A stretch of 64,000 nt of DNA from Ornithinibacillus californiensis (lineage in GTDB: Bacteria > Bacillota > Bacilli > Bacillales > Amphibacillaceae): positions 43,760 to 107,759 of the forward strand of contig NZ_LDUE01000046.1 in NCBI RefSeq assembly GCF_001038485.1, in the 5' to 3' direction. Shown here in pieces: positions 45,096 to 54,099 of the stretch; position 1 is the stretch's first letter; each line of letters starts with the position of its first letter. Position numbers and translations under genes: made by a program. The notes under the pieces are model-generated. The model had not been told where the DNA came from and did not search any database. It worked only from the letters and a program-made list of their open reading frames with translations.

Positions 45096-45438
45096 AACAG
45101 TAGTCTCCCCCTTTCAAAATAGTGATCCAAATGCCCATGTTTTCCTCGATGAATATATATGGTATTTTACCGTTTGCTTTAGGCTTAATTTCCTATTATT
45201 TCATCTCGCAACTTTCGATCTTAGTTAATAAGAATCAGAATAGAACCCATGCTTGTTTTCAATCTATATAATAGGTCCTATAATATAGGTAATTTATTTT
45301 GTTGTCTAATTCACTTCAAACAATATCTAACATATTTCGAACAATATATTAACTGTTTTAGGCATTAATTTCATAATTAGAAACAAAAAATATATAATTT
45401 TATAAAAATTAAAAAAACCCAGCAAAATAGTTGCCGAG
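45096..45438. other. AT-rich intergenic region without recognised features
   Basis: 343 bases between a Spo0E-like gene start and a LytTR gene end. Nothing is seen beyond the Spo0E SD/promoter region at the left and the LytTR terminator at the right. Confidence 0.5.
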
Positions 45439-45442
45439 TTAG
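45412..45442 (-). terminator. Terminator of the PAS-LytTR gene
   Basis: ACTCGGCA and TGCTGGGT pair with G-U wobbles, followed by TTTTTTT on the minus strand. Confidence 0.6.
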
Positions 45443-46251
45443 TTTGATTTATACATTTTTAATAACTTAACCAAGTTGATTGAAATTCTAGCTTCCATAT
45501 CGTAGTCCCTAAAATGGGCAATATATTTTTGGCCTCTTTGTTCAATAACCTCTAAATAATCTGTATTTAATATATAAGACTTATGACACCTTATAAAGTT
45601 ATCGTTTAGTTGTTGATGCAAACAAGTTAAGGCTTCATACGTTTCAAATCGTTTGTTCTTTGTATGAATAAGTGATTTTCTCTCCACTCTTTCAATAAAT
45701 ATAATCTCCGAAACTGGGATAAAGATGATATTATTATTCTCTTTAATCGTCAAGTTCCTTCTCTCAGCATTATTCGCTTGCCTCGAAGTATGATTGATTA
45801 GGTCAGCAGCGGTTTGTAGAGCATTATATAATTTTTCTTCCGTTAAACTTGTTAAGAAAATGGGTTTTGAATTGTTCTTTATAGACATAGATTTTTGTAA
45901 TTCGGTTTGCTCTGTTACATTAATACACGATCCTATCACTTCAACTACTTTACCGCCCTCTAAGATTGGCCTCAAAAAGGCAATATATTGAATCCCATTT
46001 ATAATACTTTCATAGTGGATAATGTTCCCTGCCCAAGCATCTGAGTAATAGTTATATTTCATCTCGGCATATTCCCCAGGAAAGAGTTCCGTTAAAGTTT
46101 TACCTATAATATCACTCGGTGTATATCCTAGGTTATAAACTAACTGTCCTTCAATGTTAGTATGAACAAATTCATTACCTTTTTTTACAACCGTAAAAAC
46201 CATTCCGGTATGATGTATATCCAATTGTTTTATATATCTAGGATCGCTCAT
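45439..46251 (-). CDS. PAS-LytTR transcriptional regulator
   Basis: 270 residues. N-terminal PAS domain (about 10-125: TVVKKGNEFVHTNIEGQLVY, GYTPSDIIGKTLTELFPGEY), a helical linker, and a C-terminal LytTR DNA-binding domain (about 165-268: IFIPVSEIIFIERVERKSLI, TCLHQQLNDNFIRCHKSYIL, NLVKLLKMYKSN). No receiver domain, so it is a one-component sensor using the PAS pocket. Monocistronic; the ligand and targets are unknown. Confidence 0.88.
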   Translation of the reverse strand: MSDPRYIKQLDIHHTGMVFTVVKKGNEFVHTNIEGQLVYNLGYTPSDIIGKTLTELFPGEYAEMKYNYYSDAWAGNIIHYESIINGIQYIAFLRPILEGGKVVEVIGSCINVTEQTELQKSMSIKNNSKPIFLTSLTEEKLYNALQTAADLINHTSRQANNAERRNLTIKENNNIIFIPVSEIIFIERVERKSLIHTKNKRFETYEALTCLHQQLNDNFIRCHKSYILNTDYLEVIEQRGQKYIAHFRDYDMEARISINLVKLLKMYKSN

Positions 46252-46440
46252 TTTATTTTCCCCATTACATTTAATTTAACCTATTTTCTTCTCAATTTTC
46301 AGAATACTACATTATGTAATAATTGACAAGAACTAGTAATAGGAAGTCAGTTACCGAATTACATTTATTGGCTACTAGGCTTTATAGATTATTTATAGCA
46401 ATCACACTGATCGGGGATATTATTTTTTCAGAATAAGTGA

Positions 46441-46620
46441 CTAAAGTTATACACTGAAAGTAACGGCATATGGAAAAAAATTGATAGATCAAAAGTAACT
46501 TTTTATCATTTTGAAGGTACTAATATTAGCAACAGTGCGACATACACAAAAAGCGAGGAAGCACAGTCTTTTATTTTTGAAGGTTTAAGCGTGGAGATTA
46601 ATAAGACTTTCAAAATTTGA
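46441..46620 (+). pseudogene. Likely C-terminal gene remnant
   Basis: An open frame of 59 codons ends in TGA at 46620 and reads SNGIWKKIDRSKVTFYHFEG, then SATYTKSEEAQSFIFEGLS and EINKTFKI. It looks like beta-strand-rich protein. No start codon or SD precedes it and stops lie upstream. A strong plus-strand terminator follows 25 bases later, which supports a once-transcribed plus-strand gene. The family is not recognised. Confidence 0.35.
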
Positions 46621-46642
46621 TTTAGTATTACTAGTAATAGCA

Positions 46643-46684
46643 ATCCTCACTTTGATGACAAAGCACCAAAGTGAGGTTTTTTTA
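46643..46684 (+). terminator. Strong intrinsic terminator
   Basis: CCTCACTTTG pairs with CAAAGTGAGG, then TTTTTTT, on the plus strand only. There is no intact plus-strand gene upstream. Confidence 0.85.
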
Positions 46685-46723
46685 GTAGTGTGTTCAGGTG
46701 TAAAACCTGCCCAAATATCATTT

Positions 46724-48121
46724 TTATGCTTTATCTTTTTTAACTAGTAATGCCACACATTCCACATGCATCGTATGCGGGAAAAGATCCACCGGCTGAA
46801 CCTCAACAAGTTCATATCCAAAAGGTTCAAGCTCCTTAATATCTACCGCAAACGTATCTGGATTACAAGATACATAGACCACACGTTCAGGCTGTGCACG
46901 TCCGATTCTGCGCATTACCTTACCGCCTGCACCAGAGCGAGGTGGATCAAGTAATAGTAACTCAGGAATACCAAAACTTTCTAGCACTTCATCAATTCCA
47001 CGTCTTGCATCTTTTGCTAGGAAGTACGTATTCTCAATTCCATTATCTTTTGCATTACGCTTAGCAGATTCAATGGAAGTTTCCACAATTTCTATTCCTG
47101 CTAGCTTACCGACACGGCTTGCAAAAGGTAGAGAGAACGTACCGACACCACAGAATAAATCAATCATTTTCTCTGATTCTTTTGGTTTACCCATTTCTAT
47201 TGCTAATTCAACTAACTTCTGCGCTTGTGTTGGATTCGTCTGGAAGAACGTATCAAACCAAATACGGTAACGATAGCCTAACATCTCATCATAAATGAAG
47301 TCACGACCAGCTAGCGTATTAATTTCCTCCGCTTGCGTACGGTCCGCCCAATCCGTGTTTTTAAACCACATTAGACTCTTCACTTGTGAGAATTTCTTAG
47401 TAATGCGTTCTTCTAAATCCTTCGCTGCATGTTCCAGTTCACCAGTAGGAGACTCTGTTGCGAAAAGACCTAACATGATTTCTCCCGTTGCAAATGACTG
47501 ACGTACCATTAAGTGACGTAGTAGCCCTTCATGTGTGTCCTTATCATATCCTGAAAGTTCATGCTCTTTAGCCCAATCCGCAACTACCATGGTAGCCTCT
47601 ACCATTTCTTTCCCAGCAATTAAGCATGTCTCTAAAGAAATAATCTGTCTCCAGTTACCAAGTTCATGCAGTCCTAAAGATCCGTCTTTGGCAAAAGTAA
47701 ACTCCATTTTATTACGATAATGCCATGGGTTATCCATACCAATCGTGTCATGTACTAGATTCGAATCAAAACCTTGTTCCTCTAAGACTTTCTTTACATG
47801 GCTTGTCTTCTCATTTAGTTGGCCTGTGTACTTCCAATGCTGCCATACACAACCACCACAACGATCAAAATGTGGGCATGGAGCTTCCACTCTCTCTGGA
47901 TGGGCCTCCACAATTTCGTCAGGCATTACTAACGTTCTTTTTCTATTGGGTTGTCCAACGGTAACACGTACTTTTTCTCCAGGTAGTGTTTGCGGAATAG
48001 TTAGCTTTAACTTCCGCGGATTCACTTCCCCTACATCACGCCAAACAACCGAACGGCCGGAACCCTTTTTATCTAAATCATTAATTTCAGCAATATATGT
48101 TTCACTTTTTACTGTCGTCAA
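46724..48121 (-). CDS. RNA m5U methyltransferase of TrmA/RlmD family, YfjO-like
   Basis: 465 residues: TRAM domain (about 5-65), iron-sulfur cysteines in CPHFDRCGGCVWQHW with a fourth in LETCLIAGKE, then the SAM-dependent domain: FFQTNPTQAQKLVELA, DLFCGVGTFSLPFA, LLLDPPRSGAGG, and the catalytic cysteine in VVYVSCNPDTFAVD. Modifies a uridine in 23S rRNA; paralogous to the YefA-type gene at 60968. TTG start with GGAGGAG upstream. The YfjO assignment is supported by the nearby YfjN-like Dus. Confidence 0.92.
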   Translation of the reverse strand: MTTVKSETYIAEINDLDKKGSGRSVVWRDVGEVNPRKLKLTIPQTLPGEKVRVTVGQPNRKRTLVMPDEIVEAHPERVEAPCPHFDRCGGCVWQHWKYTGQLNEKTSHVKKVLEEQGFDSNLVHDTIGMDNPWHYRNKMEFTFAKDGSLGLHELGNWRQIISLETCLIAGKEMVEATMVVADWAKEHELSGYDKDTHEGLLRHLMVRQSFATGEIMLGLFATESPTGELEHAAKDLEERITKKFSQVKSLMWFKNTDWADRTQAEEINTLAGRDFIYDEMLGYRYRIWFDTFFQTNPTQAQKLVELAIEMGKPKESEKMIDLFCGVGTFSLPFASRVGKLAGIEIVETSIESAKRNAKDNGIENTYFLAKDARRGIDEVLESFGIPELLLLDPPRSGAGGKVMRRIGRAQPERVVYVSCNPDTFAVDIKELEPFGYELVEVQPVDLFPHTMHVECVALLVKKDKA

Positions 48122-48305
48122 GATTGCTCCTCCTCTCGCAAGTGTTATCTATATGAATCTATAGTATCAATCTTAACAGTTTTACTTCCTTGCATACTTT
48201 CCTATTATAGCGGAACAAAGTTCAATTGGGAATGACCATTCATACATAATCTTTCATTCTAGAAGGATATTAGATGTAACCAAATGATTAGAGGAGGTTT
48301 TCATT

Positions 48306-49535
48306 GTGAAACGGTTCCTGACATTAACAATTACCATTATTATTCTCTTTCCTTCCGTTGCTTTTGCTAATACTAATAACACAAAAGCAGCCTTTATTCG
48401 AGATGGCAATCTATATACACTTATTGGAGACCAAGAAAGACAAATTACGAACGAAAACCGAACCGTTTACAATCCGAAATGGTCCTATGATGGCAAATGG
48501 ATTTTATATCAATTAGAGGCTACAAAAGAGAATCAAGATGATAATGAAATTTGGGTATATCATATTGAAACGAAAGAAAAGAAACGGATCGCTAGAAATG
48601 GACTAGCTCCAGAGTGGGCTCCAAACAAGAATGTTGTTGCCTATATTGATAGAGGAATACTAGACATTTCTGATTTAGAGAAGTTTTATAATATCTCTAC
48701 GGGTGTAACTGATTATGTATGGTATCCAGAGGGGAACGGCTTCTTGATGTCCTCTTCCGGGGTTGCTAGACCTGATGGTTGGTCCAGTGCCATTTTATAT
48801 ACCAAAGAGGTAGATGAAAACTATGATGATGTCGTCTTATTTGGTGATGTTGATCATTTTTTTACATTGCCTAAGGAAATCGGGATTGGTAATGCGAAGG
48901 TCATTGCTGTGAATGCAGTAGAATTTGGATTTTCTCCTAGTAGTAAGTGGATCTCCTTTATTGTTTCACCAACGGCTTCTTGGGCGATGGATAGTAATAT
49001 GCTTTGTGTGATTGATAGGGACGGAGAAAATTTTACAATATTAGATGAAGTTATTACTACTAGTGTAGGGGAACCAAAGTGGGCTCCAACAACAGATACT
49101 CTTGCATTTATTGCTGGTGGAGGTCGACTTGTTACTGGTTTTAAGAATAAGAGTTTAAAGCTACAAGAAATGCCTGCGTCCGTTCAGTACACACCAGAAA
49201 ATTACATCGATATGGAATTTGATTGGATTACAAATAATTCAATCGTGACATCAAGAATGGAAGAACGAGAGTGGTCTAATGACTTTAGTAAGCATCCATT
49301 ACCAACACTTTATTCCATAAGCTTAAATGATAATAAGCAGGTAGCAATCACAAACCCTCCCAAAGGGTATGGCGATTATTACCCACAGTATATTAAATCT
49401 CTGGATAAACTTGTTTGGCTGAGAGGAACTTCTATTACAGATGACGAGAGAACACTCTGGAAAGCAAATCCAGATGGTACAATGGCTGAAGCATGGATTG
49501 AAAATGTTGATGCTATTGATTTTTCTCCGGAATAA
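48306..49535 (+). CDS. Secreted TolB-like beta-propeller protein
   Basis: 409 residues: signal peptide (MKRFLTLTITIIILFPSVAFA) then PD40/WD40-like repeats with the PxWSxDGKxIxY pattern: NPKWSYDGKWILYQLE, APEWAPNKNVVAYI, FSPSSKWISFIVSP, EPKWAPTTDTLAFIAGGG. Function unknown; such propellers act as periplasmic or wall-side scaffolds. GTG start with GAGGAGG 8 bases upstream. Monocistronic. Confidence 0.85.
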   Translation: MKRFLTLTITIIILFPSVAFANTNNTKAAFIRDGNLYTLIGDQERQITNENRTVYNPKWSYDGKWILYQLEATKENQDDNEIWVYHIETKEKKRIARNGLAPEWAPNKNVVAYIDRGILDISDLEKFYNISTGVTDYVWYPEGNGFLMSSSGVARPDGWSSAILYTKEVDENYDDVVLFGDVDHFFTLPKEIGIGNAKVIAVNAVEFGFSPSSKWISFIVSPTASWAMDSNMLCVIDRDGENFTILDEVITTSVGEPKWAPTTDTLAFIAGGGRLVTGFKNKSLKLQEMPASVQYTPENYIDMEFDWITNNSIVTSRMEEREWSNDFSKHPLPTLYSISLNDNKQVAITNPPKGYGDYYPQYIKSLDKLVWLRGTSITDDERTLWKANPDGTMAEAWIENVDAIDFSPE

Positions 49536-49586
49536 TTCACGGTGTTCCCTTGATAAAATTTCCGCTCATCATTACTCAATAAAAAC

Positions 49587-49624
49587 AGCTTGTAGAGATA
49601 ACGAATCCTTTCTCTACAAGCTGA
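49587..49624 (-). terminator. Terminator of the 115-residue membrane-protein gene
   Basis: CAGCTTGTAGAGA pairs with TCTCTACAAGCTG, followed by TTTTTATTG on the minus strand. Intergenic also serving the TolB-like gene end. Confidence 0.75.
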
Positions 49625-49651
49625 CATATCAATTATTAGCATTCTAGCTTA

Positions 49652-49999
49652 CTACCCGAGAAATAAGCTTTCACTTTTTCGTCGCTCATTTTCAATATTT
49701 CGCACCATCTTTCTTTGCTCTAAACGGTAATTTATAATTATTTCGTGAGCTCTTTCAGCGTTTTTTCCATGAACTGATATGACTACCCTATCCGACCCTT
49801 TTCTGAAATTCATCGTTGAACTCCAATCAACTGGTATCGAATATTTTGGTTGTAGTTGACTGTTTTTCAACAACCAAAATATCTGTTGAGAATCGGTAAT
49901 ATCGTCATCGTTTCCCTCGTATATTTCCACAAGATTGTTTCGCATTTGAGCAAAATATAATATGAAGAAAATTAGGAATAACATGGAGACTAATACCAT
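49652..49999 (-). CDS. Membrane-anchored protein of unknown function
   Basis: 115 residues: one N-terminal TM helix (VLVSMLFLIFFILYFA) and a soluble region with an acidic loop (EIYEGNDDDITDSQQIFWLL), SIPVDWSSTMNFRKGSDRVV and a charged C-terminal helix (INYRLEQRKMVRNIENERR). Start at ATG 49999 with AAAGG upstream at 11-12 bases; upstream GTG/TTG alternatives exist. Not recognised. Confidence 0.65.
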   Translation of the reverse strand: MVLVSMLFLIFFILYFAQMRNNLVEIYEGNDDDITDSQQIFWLLKNSQLQPKYSIPVDWSSTMNFRKGSDRVVISVHGKNAERAHEIIINYRLEQRKMVRNIENERRKSESLFLG

Positions 50000-50066
50000 T
50001 TTTATCACCAACCTTTATGGAACAGTTTTTCCGTTAGGTGGTGATATATTCCAAAAGCCAACAAAT

Positions 50067-50630
50067 TTATTTAATCTGATCCAAACCAGTTAGAAATGCC
50101 TTTATTACTAAATTTAGACTTTCTTCCTTTCTTAATGGCATACCAAATCCTCCCTTTTGCTCCAGAGAGGAAAATCCATGAAGAATACTCCTTAACCCTC
50201 TTACAGCATGAATTGCATTCTCTTCTGAGAGTTGATAATTACGTAACGCTTCAGTGATTAATGCAATAATTTTATTCCCTTCTTTTTCTATCTCTTCATC
50301 TTTTGGGTGGGGTAACGCAATCGTAAACTCATATAAACCTGGATGGTCTCTCGTAAATTGAAGGTAGGCATTTGCAAGTGCAAAAATCGCTTCATCTCCT
50401 AATTTGCCATCTGATGCTGGTTGCATCGTATCATATAGCATCTTAACACCAATAAGTGAGAGCTCTCTCTTAATTTGGGAGAGCCCTTGAACATGATTAA
50501 ATAGAGATGGTGGCTTAACGGATAAATCCCTAGCTATAGCTGCTAGCGTTATCGCTTCTACTCCCTGTTCATCTACTATTTTGGCAGCGGCCTGGATAAT
50601 TTTGCTTAAATCAAGTCCTACTCTAGGCAT
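50067..50630 (-). CDS. TetR-family regulator (WHG C-terminal domain)
   Basis: 187 residues: HTH at 10-55 (IIQAAAKIVDEQGVEAITLA, ARDLSVKPPSLFNHVQGLSQ), then a TetR_C_33-like ligand domain with LRSILHGFSSLEQKGGFGMP. Co-transcribed with the upstream MBL hydrolase: 3 bases separate them and its SD (AAAGGAG) overlaps the MBL stop. Likely represses the operon through the palindromes at 51405-51443. Confidence 0.9.
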   Translation of the reverse strand: MPRVGLDLSKIIQAAAKIVDEQGVEAITLAAIARDLSVKPPSLFNHVQGLSQIKRELSLIGVKMLYDTMQPASDGKLGDEAIFALANAYLQFTRDHPGLYEFTIALPHPKDEEIEKEGNKIIALITEALRNYQLSEENAIHAVRGLRSILHGFSSLEQKGGFGMPLRKEESLNLVIKAFLTGLDQIK

Positions 50631-50633
50631 ACA

Positions 50634-51359
50634 TTAAGCTCCTTTCTGTTCAACTCCTAATTTCTCTTCTGCCTCTTTAATTGCCGTTTCCATTTGCTGA
50701 CTTGGGTTTTCAATCATATTCCCATGACCTACAGCTAACAACGATGGCCGCAACCTCCATATCTTCTTCGCACTCTCTAATGAAATCTCTTTATTCCATG
50801 TACCGAAAGCAGGGAATGGAAAACTCCGTACTATTTGCCCACAAACCGCTACTCGACCTCTTGTTTGAAAAGCATCCCCTGCAATGATGGCGTTGTTTTT
50901 TGTATCCAATAAAGAGATAGAACCTGGTGTATGCCCCTGTGTCAGGAACACCTCCAAAGAACCAACTCGGTTCCCTTCTCTAAGTAGTTGATTTGCTTCT
51001 GTTTGTATCCCTTTAGGTACCCCTCCTTTAATAGGAGTTTGTGCTTCATTTGCCCTTAGAGAAGTATCTCCTTTTAACAAACTATTATCACGTTCAGATA
51101 TGGAAACTACTACATTAGGAAATGCCTGCTTCAATTTATCTAACGCTCCAACATGATCACCATGTCCATGCGTTAAAACAATATTCGTTAATGGTTTGTT
51201 AATTTCTTGGACCGTTTGCACTATGCCTTTATAACTACTAGGCATACCTGCATCAATTAAGGTCAATTGATCCTCTTCCTCATAAATATAACAATTCACT
51301 GGAAAAACCCTTGGAAAAATCGTTAATTGATAAAGATTATGATATCGTGTTACTTTCAT
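50634..51359 (-). CDS. MBL-fold metallo-hydrolase
   Basis: 241 residues, metallo-beta-lactamase fold: zinc motif THGHGDHVGAL, downstream ligands in FLTQGHTPGSISLLD, AGDAFQT and VGHGNMIENP, and N-terminal LTLIDAGMPSSYKG. Substrate unknown; could detoxify the TetR's inducer. Start ATG at 51359 with GGGGGA 8 bases upstream. Confidence 0.9.
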   Translation of the reverse strand: MKVTRYHNLYQLTIFPRVFPVNCYIYEEEDQLTLIDAGMPSSYKGIVQTVQEINKPLTNIVLTHGHGDHVGALDKLKQAFPNVVVSISERDNSLLKGDTSLRANEAQTPIKGGVPKGIQTEANQLLREGNRVGSLEVFLTQGHTPGSISLLDTKNNAIIAGDAFQTRGRVAVCGQIVRSFPFPAFGTWNKEISLESAKKIWRLRPSLLAVGHGNMIENPSQQMETAIKEAEEKLGVEQKGA

Positions 51360-51404
51360 CACTTTTCCCCCCATTAGAATTAAATTCACTTCCGTTACCA
51401 GAAA

Positions 51405-51451
51405 ACTAATACCATTAGTTTCACTATAACTAATGGTATTAGTTTATGCAA
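51405..51451 (-). promoter_or_regulatory. Promoter with embedded TetR-type operators
   Basis: Minus strand: -35 TTGCAT (51451-51446), 17-base spacer, -10 TATAGT (51428-51423). Two copies of ACTAAT-N3-ATTAGT lie at 51429-51443 (inside the spacer) and 51405-51419 (after the -10), 24 bases apart. Confidence 0.8.
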
Positions 51452-51483
51452 GTGCTTCTTTACTAAAAAATTAACAAACATGA

Positions 51484-51516
51484 AAAAACCCGATCCCCAT
51501 TTGGAGACCAGGCTCT
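51484..51516 (-). terminator. Terminator of putP
   Basis: CCTGGTCTCC pairs with GGGGATCGGG (with G-U pairs), followed by TTTTTTC on the minus strand. Confidence 0.6.
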
Positions 51517-51525
51517 AGTAATCTA

Positions 51526-53013
51526 TTATTGTTCTTCTTTTAATAGTCTGATTGATTCATCAAACTCTGCTTCAATTTCTGGATTTGGTTTATAAGTTAT
51601 TAAACTAATTACTACTGTAACAATTAAACTTAATACAAATCCAGGAACGATTTCGTATAAGATACCGGATAGTGTTTCTGAGCTTCCCCAGATTACAACA
51701 GTAACTGCTCCGACTACCATACCGGCAAGTGCTCCAAGTCCAGTAATTTTTCTCCAGTATAATGATAATAGAATTATCGGACCAAATGAAGCACCAAATC
51801 CTGCCCATGCAAATCCTACAAGGTCAAGGATGGTTTCGTTCTTAGACCAAGCAAAGTATAGAGCCGCTGCTGCTGCTACTAGAATTGCAAGTCTTCCTAA
51901 TAACACGTATCTTCCTTCTGAGGCGTCTGACTTCACAACCGCTTTATAAATATCCTCAATTAGTGCGGATGAAGTTACAATCAATTGGGAAGAAATCGTA
52001 CTCATAATCGCTGCAAGTACTGCTGCTAGCATAATACCTGCGATAAATGGATGAAATACTACTTGCCCAATCGCGATAAAGATAGCTTCAGGGTCAACTA
52101 GTGTAGCACTAGGATTCTGTTGGAAATATGCTACACCAATTAGTGCAACTAGAATTGCACCCATTAATGAAAGAATCATCCAACCAATACCGATTCTTCT
52201 TGCTTGCTTTGTCTCTCGAACACTCTTAATCGCCATAAAACGTACGATAATGTGAGGTTGGCCAAAATAACCTAATCCCCAAGCGATTGAAGAGATTACT
52301 CCAGCAGTAGTCGCTCCAGCGAATAAGCTTAATAAACCTGGGTCAACTGCTTTAATAGAATCAACCGTTTCCCCTACTCCACCTGTAACAAATACTGCAA
52401 TAACTGGAACAAGGATAAGTGCTAAGAACATGATTAGTCCTTGAATAAAGTCTGTGTAACTAACGGCAAGGAATCCACCAAATAATGTGTAGGCGATAAC
52501 TACCGCAGATACAACAAGTAAACCACTATGATAACTTAAGCCAAATGAACTTTCGAAAAATACTCCACCGGCTACCATTCCAGATGATACGTAGAATGTG
52601 AAGAATAATAGGATAATGATTCCTGATGCAATACGTAGAATTTTAGAATTATCTTTTAATCTATTATCCAAGAAACTCGGTATTGTAATAGAGTCATTGG
52701 ATACTTGTGTGTAAGTACGAAGTCGTGGTGCAACAAACAACCAGTTCAGGTACGCTCCAATTGTAAGACCAATTGCTATCCAAGCCTGATCAAGACCAGA
52801 GACATAAATAGCTCCTGGAAGCCCCATCAGTAACCAACCAGACATATCGGATGCCCCTGCACTAAGTGCCGTTACCGCTGGACCTAGAGAACGTCCCCCT
52901 AACATGTAATCATTCAGATTTGATATACGTCGGTATGCATACCAACCGATGACGAGCATTCCTACCATATAAATAATGATAGCTATGAGTTGATAAATTT
53001 CATCACTCGACAT
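51526..53013 (-). CDS. putP: Sodium/proline symporter
   Basis: 495 residues of the solute:sodium symporter family, about 13 TM helices. SSS signatures: YMLGGRSLGPAVTALSAGAS and DMSGWLLMGLPGAIYVSG at the N-terminus, FGGFLAVSYTDFIQGLIMF, WGLGYFGQPHIIVRFMAI. These match PutP, importing L-proline with sodium. No putAB genes are here; osmoprotective (OpuE-like) versus catabolic role is undecided, but the cre site upstream fits catabolism. Confidence 0.9.
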   Translation of the reverse strand: MSSDEIYQLIAIIIYMVGMLVIGWYAYRRISNLNDYMLGGRSLGPAVTALSAGASDMSGWLLMGLPGAIYVSGLDQAWIAIGLTIGAYLNWLFVAPRLRTYTQVSNDSITIPSFLDNRLKDNSKILRIASGIIILLFFTFYVSSGMVAGGVFFESSFGLSYHSGLLVVSAVVIAYTLFGGFLAVSYTDFIQGLIMFLALILVPVIAVFVTGGVGETVDSIKAVDPGLLSLFAGATTAGVISSIAWGLGYFGQPHIIVRFMAIKSVRETKQARRIGIGWMILSLMGAILVALIGVAYFQQNPSATLVDPEAIFIAIGQVVFHPFIAGIMLAAVLAAIMSTISSQLIVTSSALIEDIYKAVVKSDASEGRYVLLGRLAILVAAAAALYFAWSKNETILDLVGFAWAGFGASFGPIILLSLYWRKITGLGALAGMVVGAVTVVIWGSSETLSGILYEIVPGFVLSLIVTVVISLITYKPNPEIEAEFDESIRLLKEEQ

Positions 53014-53113
53014 AATTTCTCCTCCTCCTTTTTATTAGGCCTTTCATCCTATCTAGAGACAATAGGCCACCGTTTATTTATAATCAATGACAATGGTGTC
53101 ATTAGATCCACAC

Positions 53114-53127
53114 AGAAAACGCTTTCA
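53114..53127 (-). promoter_or_regulatory. cre site (CcpA) in the putP leader
   Basis: Minus strand TGAAAGCGTTTTCT matches TGWAANCGNTNWCA at 13 of 14 positions, between the putP promoter and start codon. Confidence 0.6.
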
Positions 53128-53180
53128 CTTCTTTTTGGTGAAATACGCCGATTTGTAAAAATATTTCACATATTGTATAT

Positions 53181-53208
53181 AATATATTACTATTCACATA
53201 TTTGTCAA
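53181..53208 (-). promoter_or_regulatory. Promoter of putP
   Basis: TTGACA (53208-53203), 16-base spacer, TATATT (53186-53181), followed by further AT-rich -10-like sequence. About 170 bases before the start codon. Confidence 0.6.
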
Positions 53209-53280
53209 ATATTTGTAGAATTTTGTGAAATAATATATAAATCTTTTGACATATTTCAAGATATACTCCCTTATAGTTAA

Positions 53281-53434
53281 ATAGGACTACCTAGAAGTAG
53301 TCCTAACTTTGTATATTTATACGTGTTGTTTTAGAAATTATTCCAAGTTCTACCTGGATAAGTGCTTCTTCTCTGATCAATTTAATTGACTAATAATTTG
53401 TATTCTAATTTAATGGGTTCAAAGAAACTATATC
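53281..53434. other. Intergenic region with one hairpin
   Basis: AGGACTAC pairs with GTAGTCCT at about 53283-53305, a possible weak terminator for the cat operon. Nothing else is recognised. Confidence 0.4.
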
Positions 53435-54067
53435 TTATTCACCAACAACAGTAAATCGCTCATTTATATGCTTCGCATTTTCCACTTCATCCACTACTGC
53501 AATAGCAAAGTCTGCATAGCTAATATAACTTTGACCTTCTGAATTCACGAGAAGGACATCTTTTCCCTCTTGATAAGAGCCTGTTCGTTTTCCTTCTGCA
53601 TCAAAAATAGCTGATGGACTAATAAATGTCCAAGTTAAGTCAGTTGCTTGAGATAATTCTTCTAGATTTCGTCCTTGACCTTTTCCAGTTGGTTTCACGA
53701 AATCTGGAAATTCAGGTGTATCAATTAACTTCATCGTTTTGCTTTCATCTATATAAAGACTTCCAGCTCCCCCAACTACTAATAACCTTGTATCAGTTCC
53801 TTTAAGAGCCTCAATTAAAGCATGTCCAGCATCCACGTGCGCTTGTTCTTCACTAAGTGGAGCTCCAAATGCATTAATGACTACATCAAATGGTTTAAGG
53901 TCATTGGTATCTAAATCAAAGATGCTTTTCTCCAAGACGGGGATGTTTTGATCTTTAATTTTCGCTGCATTCCTAACGATAGCTGTTACTTGATGACCTC
54001 GGTTTACCGCTTCTGTCAAAATTAAACTACCTGCTTTACCACTTGCCCCAATTACTGCAACTTTCAT
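53435..54067 (-). CDS. NAD(P)-binding oxidoreductase-like protein (YwnB type)
   Basis: 210 residues, Rossmann fold: MKVAVIGASGKAGSLILTEA with the GxxGxxG motif, IDTPEFPDFVKPTGKG and ISPSAIFDAEGKRTGS. Resembles YwnB and other NAD(P)H-binding NmrA-like proteins. Start at 54067, 9 bases after GAGGAGG. Third gene of the catDE operon, so likely quinone or electrophile related. Confidence 0.88.
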   Translation of the reverse strand: MKVAVIGASGKAGSLILTEAVNRGHQVTAIVRNAAKIKDQNIPVLEKSIFDLDTNDLKPFDVVINAFGAPLSEEQAHVDAGHALIEALKGTDTRLLVVGGAGSLYIDESKTMKLIDTPEFPDFVKPTGKGQGRNLEELSQATDLTWTFISPSAIFDAEGKRTGSYQEGKDVLLVNSEGQSYISYADFAIAVVDEVENAKHINERFTVVGE

Positions 54068-54099
54068 ACCAATATTCCTCCTCGTCACTCGTAACTATA

